DNA of 7,995 nt from contig CAMDZY010000076.1 of assembly GCA_945910975.1 (NCBI GenBank), positions 1 to 7,995 on the forward strand, read 5' to 3'. The position numbers and the translations under genes are program-made. The DNA comes from an uncultured Clostridia bacterium. Lineage in GTDB: Bacteria > Bacillota > Clostridia > Oscillospirales > Oscillospiraceae. Below the pieces are notes generated by a model. It saw nothing but the letters and a program-made list of their open reading frames with translations. It did no database searches and was not told where the DNA came from. Shown here piece after piece: positions 1-5,391 of this stretch. Position 1 is the stretch's first letter. Each line of letters starts with the position of its first letter.

Positions 1-97
1 GAACTGTAGTATAATAAGAATATAAGACATATTAAGCGGCGCAACATTGGCAAAAGAATGTCGCATACAGAGCGACCAAACGATGCCAGAGAATGTG

Positions 98-103
98 TAT
101 AAT
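98..103 (+). promoter_or_regulatory. Candidate -10 box for the zinc-ribbon protein gene
   Basis: A perfect TATAAT lies 45 nt upstream of the ATG at 148, preceded by TGTG. No good -35 hexamer stands 16-18 nt upstream (about 74-80 reads as a poor match), and it is not a proper TGn extended -10. A second TATAAT at 10-15 would need a -35 outside the window. The 1-147 stretch shows no convincing gene on either strand. Confidence 0.3.
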
Positions 104-133
104 AGCATCAGATGGAAGGCAAGAAAAAATAGA

Positions 134-147
134 ATGGAGGGTTCCAT
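134..147 (+). promoter_or_regulatory. Ribosome-binding site inside a small inverted repeat
   Basis: GGAGGG at 136-141 sits 6-7 nt before the ATG at 148 and fixes that start. It lies within ATGGA-GGGT-TCCAT (134-147), a 5-bp dyad that could fold and partly hide the Shine-Dalgarno sequence. The stem is short, so regulatory meaning is speculative; its role as the ribosome-binding site is secure. Confidence 0.7.
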
Positions 148-2346
148 ATGCGGGTAGACAATCAAACCAATGCGCCAAATCGTGCGAAACAGGCGTATCA
201 TCCTGCAAATTTCGGCGCGCGTTGCCCACACTGCGGTGCAGCGCTTGTGCCGGGACGTACATTTTGTGAAGTTTGCGGTTACAAACTGCAAGCGAAAAAG
301 TCGAATAAGGAAACATACATTATCATCGCTGCAATAGCATTTGCTGTGGTGCTTGTGGGCGTTGCCCTGTTTTTGACCCTGCCGAGGCTCGGCGCAAAAC
401 CGCAGCAAAAAGTACTCAGAAAGCCCAGCAGGGAGGAGATTTTGGCAACGGAGCCGTCGGAAATGGAAGCAACGGCGCAAACGCAGGCTCCCACCGAGCA
501 GCCGACTGAGGAAACGACGGTTGCTACGCAGGCACCCGAGCCGGAACCAACGGAAGAAGATCCGGAACCGACGGAAGAAGAGCCGGAAACGGAAGCGCCG
601 GACAACGAAGCAACCGGCGTGCTGTCCCAGCCGGTGTCAAAGCTCACCGCAGAGCATGTGTATTCGATTTATAGGGCATTCTTTTATGAAAACTTTTCGG
701 TGTCGGATTTGGTATGCATGGCCGATGTGACCCATGATGGGATCGATGATTTAATTGTCGTGCATCCCGAAAAAGGGGGAAATATGACAACGGAGGGCTA
801 TGTTTTCACCGTCAATGAAGACGAGCAGGTTTGCATGATCTATTCAAAAATCTGCGGTTCATCCGGCATATGTGATCGGTTCGATTGGTATATCCGCAAA
901 TCGGATGAGGGCTACAACTTAGCCAGCGAGGAAGGATTTTGGAGCACCGGCATGGGAACGCTTATGTTCCATGAATACTATCTGACGCAGGAGGGTGAGG
1001 TCTGCGACGTTGTTTCCGTTTCGATTGAAAGCGGCGACTACAAAGCGACCGAAGAATTGGACAAGGCGTTTGAACAGTACGACGCGGATGTGCGGGCCAT
1101 GAAGGAAAAACTGTACACGCTCTATTTCTATTTGACGGACGGTTATGACGAGAACACCATTGCGATGTTCCCGATGAAATCGTCGGAAGTCTTTTCCGAT
1201 AAAGCTGCGGAAGAATTGGACAGCAAGCAGTTCAAAAATTGGAAAGTCTACACAAGAGGTGATGTGGCAGCGGTATATGCTTACGCAGATCAGATCGCCG
1301 TAGAAAAAGACATAACGGACATCTATATGTACGATATGGATGGCGACAATGTCCGCGAGCTGATTCTAAAAACGGGCATCGCCGAGTCAGGTGCAGAGTA
1401 TAAGTTCTATTCTTACCGGGATGGAAGCTTGCATCAACTGGGCAATATCTCGGCCGGGCATAGCAGTTTGTGCATTCAAGACGGGCAGCTGATCATGCAT
1501 TACGGGCAAATGGGGTATGAACAAGTTTACGAATTGACCATGCAGCAGGGCAGCGTTGTCAGCACCCTCACACTTGACCGGACGCTCGGCGAGGGGGAAA
1601 AGTACATGGAATTTTCCCAGCAGCCGGTGAACGTCGAAGGAGCGGACTTGTCCGTTCTTGCAAATACATATCTTGCATCCGAAATGCGGCTTGCGGATAT
1701 GAGCTATTACTATCGGCAAGAGAACGATTCTCTGACAAACGGAGTGCTTGGCTACCATCTTCTTCCGGACGGAACCATTCTGCGCGTGGACGCCGTTACC
1801 GGTGATGTGGGAAAATGCTTCCGGCTGCAAAATCCGCAGAACGTCACGCCCCTTTTTGCCACAGACAACCGCCTGTACTTTGTTTATGACGACCCGGACG
1901 ATTGGTGGGGCATACAGGTGTATTCCTATAACATTGCAGGAGAGGACTATCAGGATTTGGGAACCGGATGGGATGCCGAGGCACAAGAGGGCTATCTTTT
2001 GCTTGAGTCCTACCGCTCGGATGTCAGTCCAAAGCTCGTGACCGTAATTGACTGCCGGGATCGTGTCCTTGTTTCCGATGCTCACGCCTGGGATGCGGCA
2101 ATTTATGACGGTGTGGCCTATTATCTTGCCATTAATCCGGACGACTTGGAAAACGAATCTTATATCATTCAAGAAGTATGCGTGGTGGACACCGAAAGAG
2201 GCCAGTATTGCTGCTCCGATACAATTGCAAAATATGAAGTAAAGCAGTATGCAAGCGCACTTATTATGGACGGAACGGTTCACATCTGGGATGCATCCTG
2301 GGATGATGTGGTTGACTATGACTTGGTGACAGGGGCTAAAAAATAA
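148..2346 (+). CDS. Zinc-ribbon, membrane-anchored extracellular protein with FG-GAP/EF-loop-like motifs
   Basis: This 732-residue protein has no recognised specific function. A four-cysteine zinc ribbon (C26, C29, C40, C43; CPHCG and CEVCG knuckles) precedes one hydrophobic span at about 57-78. An acidic Thr/Glu/Pro-rich linker follows (about 98-155), then a large polar domain. This order predicts a cytoplasmic zinc ribbon and an extracellular C-terminal part. Two calcium-loop-like motifs stand out. ADVTHDGIDDLIV (192-204) resembles FG-GAP/VCBS repeats, and YDMDGDNVRELIL (395-407) has a D-x-D-G-D-x3-E pattern (D396, D398, D400, E404). The last 200 residues contain repeated DG/TG turns and aromatic strands suggestive of a beta-propeller-like fold; this is inference. 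The start is fixed by GGAGGG at 136-141. It stands alone on its strand and ends before two hairpins. A surface sensor or binding protein is plausible. Confidence 0.85.
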   Translation: MRVDNQTNAPNRAKQAYHPANFGARCPHCGAALVPGRTFCEVCGYKLQAKKSNKETYIIIAAIAFAVVLVGVALFLTLPRLGAKPQQKVLRKPSREEILATEPSEMEATAQTQAPTEQPTEETTVATQAPEPEPTEEDPEPTEEEPETEAPDNEATGVLSQPVSKLTAEHVYSIYRAFFYENFSVSDLVCMADVTHDGIDDLIVVHPEKGGNMTTEGYVFTVNEDEQVCMIYSKICGSSGICDRFDWYIRKSDEGYNLASEEGFWSTGMGTLMFHEYYLTQEGEVCDVVSVSIESGDYKATEELDKAFEQYDADVRAMKEKLYTLYFYLTDGYDENTIAMFPMKSSEVFSDKAAEELDSKQFKNWKVYTRGDVAAVYAYADQIAVEKDITDIYMYDMDGDNVRELILKTGIAESGAEYKFYSYRDGSLHQLGNISAGHSSLCIQDGQLIMHYGQMGYEQVYELTMQQGSVVSTLTLDRTLGEGEKYMEFSQQPVNVEGADLSVLANTYLASEMRLADMSYYYRQENDSLTNGVLGYHLLPDGTILRVDAVTGDVGKCFRLQNPQNVTPLFATDNRLYFVYDDPDDWWGIQVYSYNIAGEDYQDLGTGWDAEAQEGYLLLESYRSDVSPKLVTVIDCRDRVLVSDAHAWDAAIYDGVAYYLAINPDDLENESYIIQEVCVVDTERGQYCCSDTIAKYEVKQYASALIMDGTVHIWDASWDDVVDYDLVTGAKK
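541..601 (+). repeat. 21-bp tandem repeat coding the acidic linker
   Basis: Two near-identical 21-bp units (541-561 and 562-582, differing at two positions) are followed by a degenerate partial third copy. They encode PEPTEED/PEPTEEE within the Thr/Glu/Pro linker of the zinc-ribbon protein. Such in-frame repeats can vary in copy number between strains and so change spacer length outside the membrane. Confidence 0.75.
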
Positions 2347-2351
2347 ACCGG

Positions 2352-2372
2352 AGCAAAAAAATCTTTGCTTTT
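2352..2372 (+). terminator. Weak AT-rich terminator-like hairpin
   Basis: AGCAAA (2352-2357) can pair with TTTGCT (2364-2369) across a 6-nt loop, followed by three T residues, 5 nt past the stop of the zinc-ribbon gene. The stem is weak, so it may only assist the stronger hairpin at 2419-2448. Confidence 0.3.
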
Positions 2373-2418
2373 CGGCATCGAAATCGTCACTTGAAAAAAG
2401 AAGTATTTAACAGGCGAA

Positions 2419-2456
2419 GCGCCGGGGAACCCCAAAGTTCCCCGGCGCGGTGTTTT
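2419..2456 (+). terminator. Strong GC-rich intrinsic terminator
   Basis: GCGCCGGGGAAC (2419-2430) pairs perfectly with GTTCCCCGGCGC (2437-2448) around loop CCCAAA. It is followed by GGTGTTTT, a short and interrupted T-tract, so it best serves the rightward zinc-ribbon gene. The same hairpin lies 49 nt beyond the stop of the leftward Asn/Cys-rich gene. On that strand it is followed by TTCGCC rather than a T-run, so leftward termination is less certain. Confidence 0.75.
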
Positions 2457-2496
2457 GGCAGACTATGGGACGCAAATTGCGCCCATCATGTATGGT

Positions 2497-2679
2497 TTAG
2501 CAGCAGCAATTATTGTCGCAGCCGCAGTTGTTATTGTTGCAGCAGTTGTTGTCGCAGCAGCAGTTATTGCCGCAGTTGTTGTTGCCATTCCAGACGACCA
2601 GGATGATAATCAGGATGATGATCCACCACCAGGTGTTGTTACCAAAGGCGAAAATACCGGAATTACAATTGCAAGACAT
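2497..2679 (-). CDS. Asn/Cys-rich single-span membrane mini-protein
   Basis: This 60-residue protein has a short N-terminus with two cysteines (MSCNCNSG). A hydrophobic helix framed by tryptophans follows (WWW at 17-19, then Ile/Leu/Val to W30), and then a 30-residue tail made only of Asn, Cys, Gly and Asp. I count 13 cysteines and 18 asparagines in all. The tail has clusters CCC, CC, CGC and a terminal CCC; all its Cys codons are TGC. The start at 2679 is chosen over an in-frame upstream ATG at 2721 because AGGAGG (2692-2687) lies exactly 7 nt before it. Function is unknown. Similar tiny Cys-rich membrane proteins are, from memory, common in Clostridia and sometimes carry the label 'chorion class high-cysteine protein', which says nothing about function. 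Metal binding, disulfide cross-linking in an envelope or spore layer, or Asn-driven self-assembly are inferences. It lies 80 nt downstream of the deacetylase gene on the same strand. Confidence 0.8.
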   Translation of the reverse strand: MSCNCNSGIFAFGNNTWWWIIILIIILVVWNGNNNCGNNCCCDNNCCNNNNCGCDNNCCC

Positions 2680-2686
2680 ATGAAAT

Positions 2687-2692
2687 CCTCCT
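2687..2692 (-). promoter_or_regulatory. Ribosome-binding site fixing the mini-protein start
   Basis: CCTCCT on the plus strand reads AGGAGG on the minus strand, 7 nt before the ATG at 2679. It decides both the strand and the start of the Asn/Cys-rich gene. The overlapping plus-strand reading frame has no comparable signal. Confidence 0.85.
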
Positions 2693-2703
2693 GACAAATT
2701 TTT

Positions 2704-2717
2704 GCGGTGTGAACCGC
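2704..2717 (-). other. Small hairpin in the leader of the mini-protein gene
   Basis: GCGGT and ACCGC form a 5-bp stem with a 4-nt loop, between the deacetylase stop and the mini-protein ribosome-binding site. Read leftward it is followed by AAAAATTTG rather than a clean T-run, so it is at best a weak terminator or leader hairpin. Read-through from the deacetylase gene therefore seems possible. Confidence 0.35.
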
Positions 2718-2759
2718 TCATTCCATGTTATGTCAGAATCGGAAAAGGGTGCAGGGTGG

Positions 2760-3554
2760 TCAGGCAAAAAGTTCTTCCAGTGTCCCAAAGCGGTAGCCCA
2801 GCTGCTCCCAGCGGGTCAACAGCTCGTCAAGAATTTGGGCGTTTGTCTGTGAGGTGCTGTGCAGCAAAACGACTGCGCCGTTGTGGATGCGGGGGATCAG
2901 CTTGGAGAAGGCTTGCTCGGAGGTCGGCTGATTGTCGTTAATCCAATCCACGTAGGCAAGGCTCCAGAATACGGTGCGATAGCCCATCTCATCGGCCATT
3001 TTCAGGTTTTCTTCGGAATAGATCCCCTGCGGCGGACGATAAAACTTTTTCATCTCCTCGCCGGTGATCTCCTGATACAGGGTTTCCACATCGTGCAGCT
3101 CTTTGGCAAAGGTGTCCTTGTCCGCAATTTTTGACATATCGCAGTGGTGATAGGTGTGGTTGCCCACGATATGCCCTTCGTTGACCATGCGCTGCACCAG
3201 ATCCGGGTTTTGCTCGAGATAGTTCCCGACCAGAAAAAACGCCGCCGGCACCTTGTGCTTTTTCAGCACGTCCAGAATCTGCGCGGTGCAGCCGTTTTCA
3301 TAGCCGGAGTCAAAGGTCAAGTAGATGACCGGCTGCGCGGTATCGCCTAAATAGGCGGCGTGATATTGCGACAACTGCTCCGCAGTGGCATTGCCGCTCG
3401 GTGCCTGCCCCTCTTGCTGAAAGCTCAGCCCCCATGAGCCGGTAGCAATCGCTTCCGGCTTCGGTGTGATGTGGTTGATCGCCAGCACGGCTACGCCGCA
3501 CAACAGCAGTCCAACCAGCGGCGGCACGGCGCGGCGCAAGAAAAATCGTTTCAT
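2760..3554 (-). CDS. pdaA: PdaA-like polysaccharide deacetylase (carbohydrate esterase family 4)
   Basis: Enzymes of this family remove N-acetyl groups from peptidoglycan. PdaA itself de-acetylates muramic acid on the way to the muramic-delta-lactam of the spore cortex. The 264-residue protein starts with a basic stretch and one hydrophobic segment (about 10-27), so it is exported or membrane-anchored. The NodB domain covers about 75-264. Motif 1 is TFDSG (80-84, catalytic-base candidate D82), followed by the PdaA-type YENG. Motif 2 is H133-T-Y-H-H137 (metal ligands), motif 3 is RPP (173-175), motif 4 centres on DW (203-204) and motif 5 is LH (231-232). The second Asp of the usual TFDDG is replaced by Ser; from memory the Bacillus enzyme has Asn there, so the variation is family-like. 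AAGGAGGG (3569-3562) lies 7 nt before the ATG. A vegetative peptidoglycan deacetylase is the main alternative. Confidence 0.85.
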   Translation of the reverse strand: MKRFFLRRAVPPLVGLLLCGVAVLAINHITPKPEAIATGSWGLSFQQEGQAPSGNATAEQLSQYHAAYLGDTAQPVIYLTFDSGYENGCTAQILDVLKKHKVPAAFFLVGNYLEQNPDLVQRMVNEGHIVGNHTYHHCDMSKIADKDTFAKELHDVETLYQEITGEEMKKFYRPPQGIYSEENLKMADEMGYRTVFWSLAYVDWINDNQPTSEQAFSKLIPRIHNGAVVLLHSTSQTNAQILDELLTRWEQLGYRFGTLEELFA

Positions 3555-3590
3555 ACGCTATCCCTCCTTGTCCCATTGTATGGCAGCAAC

Positions 3591-3607
3591 TTTGGTGACA
3601 GACCAAA
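3591..3607. repeat. 17-bp dyad between divergent genes
   Basis: TTTGGT (3591-3596) and ACCAAA (3602-3607) form a perfect 6-bp inverted repeat around GACAG. It lies in the untranslated region between the deacetylase and the AraC-type gene, 20 nt upstream of the candidate -35 of the rightward promoter. It could be an operator, or a hairpin in the leftward leader. Confidence 0.45.
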
Positions 3608-3625
3608 ATATTTTTTCCGCAGGGC

Positions 3626-3654
3626 TTCCAAAATGACGAAAAACATGGTATGAT
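3626..3654 (+). promoter_or_regulatory. Extended -10 promoter for the AraC-flavoprotein-DUF1576 operon
   Basis: TATGAT (3649-3654) is preceded by TGG (3646-3648), giving a TGn extended -10. A partial -35, TTCCAA (3626-3631), stands 17 nt upstream and matches TTGACA at three of six positions. Transcription would begin near 3661, leaving a leader of about 70 nt before the ATG at 3734. That leader contains the interlocking repeats at 3658-3713. Confidence 0.5.
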
Positions 3655-3657
3655 AAT

Positions 3658-3713
3658 TGAAAATGGTAAAATTGGTGGGGTTCTTTGCCATTTTCGCAGC
3701 CTGCCCCACAATT
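3658..3713 (+). promoter_or_regulatory. Interlocking inverted repeats in the operon leader
   Basis: Pair A joins GAAAATGGTAAA (3659-3670) with TTTGCCATTTTC (3684-3695), 12 bp with one G-T wobble around a 13-nt loop. Pair B joins that loop (3670-3680, AATTG plus TGGGG with one bulged G) with CCCCACAATT (3704-3713). The order A-B-A'-B' allows either two mutually exclusive hairpins or an H-type pseudoknot. As DNA, pair A could also be an operator overlapping the transcription start. The ribosome-binding site begins 9 nt downstream. Confidence 0.5.
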
Positions 3714-3721
3714 CTTGCAAC

Positions 3722-3727
3722 GGGAGG
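3722..3727 (+). promoter_or_regulatory. Ribosome-binding site that decides the AraC-type start
   Basis: GGGAGG lies 6 nt before the ATG at 3734. An in-frame ATG at 3650 would add 28 residues, but it overlaps the -10 box, has no ribosome-binding site and would lie upstream of the expected transcription start. The start at 3734 is therefore preferred. Confidence 0.85.
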
Positions 3728-3733
3728 TGTCAT

Positions 3734-4897
3734 ATGATTCAAAATCTGAATAAGCTCTCTTTTGCTGAATTCGGTACGGTTCTCAGCGACCGCAGCGAAA
3801 ACCACGGCTTTCCTACGCAGGACGGCTGGACGCAGGTCACGCAGACGCTCACGGCGGAGCAGATGCGCGTGTATCGCGCCAACGATCCGGTTTTCCTGGA
3901 CTTCGAGGAGGGCATGACGGTTTTGGTGGTGACACAAGGCGACAAAACCCGATGCTTTTATCTGGATAAGCCGGTTTGCATTTCACCGGGGATCCAATTT
4001 GCTGCCGTGCCGTATTTGCAGCAGTGCAAGGTGCGTGCCTGCTTCCGCACCGGCGATGCGCCGGTGCCAATCGCGCCGTTTGTGCAGCCGACGGATTTTA
4101 AAATCTCCCGCAAGCTGACCGTGGGCAATGTCTACACGGTGTTTTACCAGGAGAAGGAAAAGGGGTTTATCTTCAAGGGAGAAAAGCACCAGGTGCTGGA
4201 GCTGACCTATGTGGACAAGGGGCAGCTGCACAGCGTCGCGGACGGCGCGGATTATCTGCTGCAGCAGGGCGATATGATGATTTACAGCGCGAACCAGTGG
4301 CATATGCAATACGCCGATGAGCAATCTGCGCCTTGCTTTGTCACAGTATCCTTTGATATGGAGGTCGGCGATCTGACGCCGCTGTTTAACCGCAGATTCA
4401 CCATGTCCGCTGCGGAAGCGGAGCTGCTGAAGAAAATGATGGCAGAAGCCGAAACGGAAAACGAATACAGTGGCAGCATGATTTTGTGTCTGCTGGAACA
4501 GCTGCTGTTGCAGCTGTTGCGTTCCGCGTGCGGCACGACGCAGCAGCGCTTGCGCACACCGGCAGCGCTGCGGGCGGAAAATGAGATGATCGAGCACGCA
4601 TTGCGATATGTGGCAGAGCATATTTGTGAGCGGCTATCGGTAGGCGTGGTGGCCAAAGAGGTCGGCGTCAGCGCGTCGCATCTGACGGCGCTGTTCCACA
4701 AAAATCTGCAAATCGCGCCGGGCGAATATATTCGCCGCTCCAAGCTGGAGGAAAGCAAGCTGATGATCAAGGATGGTAACATGAACTTTACACAGATCGC
4801 GCAGGCGCTGAATTATTCCACCGTGCATCATTTTTCCCGCCAGTTCAAGGAAAAGTACGGCATCACGCCGTCTGAGTACGCGCGGGCAATCAAATAA
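3734..4897 (+). CDS. AraC-family transcriptional regulator with double N-terminal sensor region
   Basis: This 387-residue DNA-binding regulator probably controls its own operon. The C-terminal AraC/XylS domain covers about 285-387. Its first helix-turn-helix is near 302-323 (SVGVVAKEVGVSASHLTALF) and its second near 352-374, ending in the family signature YGITPSEYAR (375-384). A cupin-like AraC ligand-binding domain covers about 135-215, with GDMMIYSANQWH (179-190) as the typical strand-turn-His region. Ahead of it, residues 1-120 form an extra domain that begins like many cupins (FAEFGTVL, 10-17). This makes the protein about 100 residues longer than a standard 280-residue AraC regulator. 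The ligand is not readable. Its stop is 9 nt before the flavoprotein ATG, and the overlapping AAGGAGG suggests coupled translation. Sugar or small-molecule sensing is the family norm. Confidence 0.9.
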   Translation: MIQNLNKLSFAEFGTVLSDRSENHGFPTQDGWTQVTQTLTAEQMRVYRANDPVFLDFEEGMTVLVVTQGDKTRCFYLDKPVCISPGIQFAAVPYLQQCKVRACFRTGDAPVPIAPFVQPTDFKISRKLTVGNVYTVFYQEKEKGFIFKGEKHQVLELTYVDKGQLHSVADGADYLLQQGDMMIYSANQWHMQYADEQSAPCFVTVSFDMEVGDLTPLFNRRFTMSAAEAELLKKMMAEAETENEYSGSMILCLLEQLLLQLLRSACGTTQQRLRTPAALRAENEMIEHALRYVAEHICERLSVGVVAKEVGVSASHLTALFHKNLQIAPGEYIRRSKLEESKLMIKDGNMNFTQIAQALNYSTVHHFSRQFKEKYGITPSEYARAIK

Positions 4898-4906
4898 GGA
4901 GGGGCT

Positions 4907-5389
4907 ATGCGCAGGAAGGATCGGGAAGTTACGGACTTTGACGAAATTGTGGAAATTCTGGCACAGTGCGATGTGATACGACTGGGGATCCAGGCAGAGG
5001 GCTGTCCTTATGTCGTGCCGGTGTCCTTTGGCTATGCGGTGGAGGATGGCAAGCTGGCGCTCTACTTCCACGGCGCGGATGTGGGGCGGAAACATACGCT
5101 GCTGGCACAGTGTGACCGGGTCTGCGTGGAGGCAGACCGGTTTTTGGGCTACGTTGACACCGGACACAGCTACACCGCCAATTATGAAAGCGTGATCGGC
5201 TGCGGTACGGCCGCCGTTGTGACCGGCGCACAGGCGGTGCGCGGGCTTGCGCTGCTGTTGCGGCACTGCGGCTTTGGCACCGACAGCGCCGAGGCGTGCG
5301 AGAAAAGAACGCGGGTTTATCGCATCGAAATCGATAGAATCACCGGCAAGCGACGCCTTGCCGAACAAAAAAAGAGTGGGGGAACATAA
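4907..5389 (+). CDS. NimA-like / pyridoxamine 5'-phosphate oxidase family flavoprotein
   Basis: This 160-residue protein fits the FMN-binding split-barrel family that includes NimA nitroimidazole reductases and many uncharacterised redox proteins. Visible family blocks are the start MRRKDREVTDFDEI, PYVVPVSFGY (34-43), YFHGADVGRK (53-62, an FMN phosphate-binding type segment), VCVEAD (72-77), YESVIGCG (93-100) and ITGKRR (145-150). It should be cytoplasmic, dimeric and flavin-dependent; these are family properties and not shown by the sequence. True pyridoxamine phosphate oxidase is unlikely because the protein is shorter and lacks the family's usual C-terminus. The start is fixed by AAGGAGG at 4896-4902, which overlaps the AraC stop codon. 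The next gene begins 2 nt after its stop. The substrate is unknown, and nitro-drug resistance should not be assumed. Confidence 0.85.
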   Translation: MRRKDREVTDFDEIVEILAQCDVIRLGIQAEGCPYVVPVSFGYAVEDGKLALYFHGADVGRKHTLLAQCDRVCVEADRFLGYVDTGHSYTANYESVIGCGTAAVVTGAQAVRGLALLLRHCGFGTDSAEACEKRTRVYRIEIDRITGKRRLAEQKKSGGT

Positions 5390-5391
5390 GG

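Noticed and set aside
541..601. Tandem repeat considered as a CRISPR-like array
   Set aside because: The units are contiguous without spacers, in frame, and code for the acidic linker of a membrane protein.
1387..2283. 298-codon minus-strand open frame
   Set aside because: Lies wholly inside the zinc-ribbon protein gene on the opposite strand, with no recognisable domain.
2465..2486. Inverted repeat ATGGG...CCCAT with a bulge downstream of the Asn/Cys-rich gene
   Set aside because: The stem is interrupted and neither strand shows a following T-run, so it is not convincing as a terminator.
2455..2694. Plus-strand open frame rich in Ala, Val and Ile, antisense to the Asn/Cys-rich gene
   Set aside because: Complementing AAC/AAT and TGC codons automatically yields GTT/ATT and GCA, giving a false hydrophobic protein. 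It has no ribosome-binding site, whereas the minus frame has a perfect AGGAGG.
3576..3582. Minus-strand CATACAA resembling a SigG -10 box before the deacetylase
   Set aside because: It would start the transcript at the ribosome-binding site itself, and no matching -35 is present.
3650..3733. 28-codon upstream extension of the AraC-type gene
   Set aside because: The ATG overlaps the predicted -10 box and lacks a ribosome-binding site; GGGAGG supports the start at 3734.
4634..5368. 244-codon minus-strand open frame
   Set aside because: Runs antisense across the AraC/flavoprotein junction, which is a strongly supported coupled gene pair.
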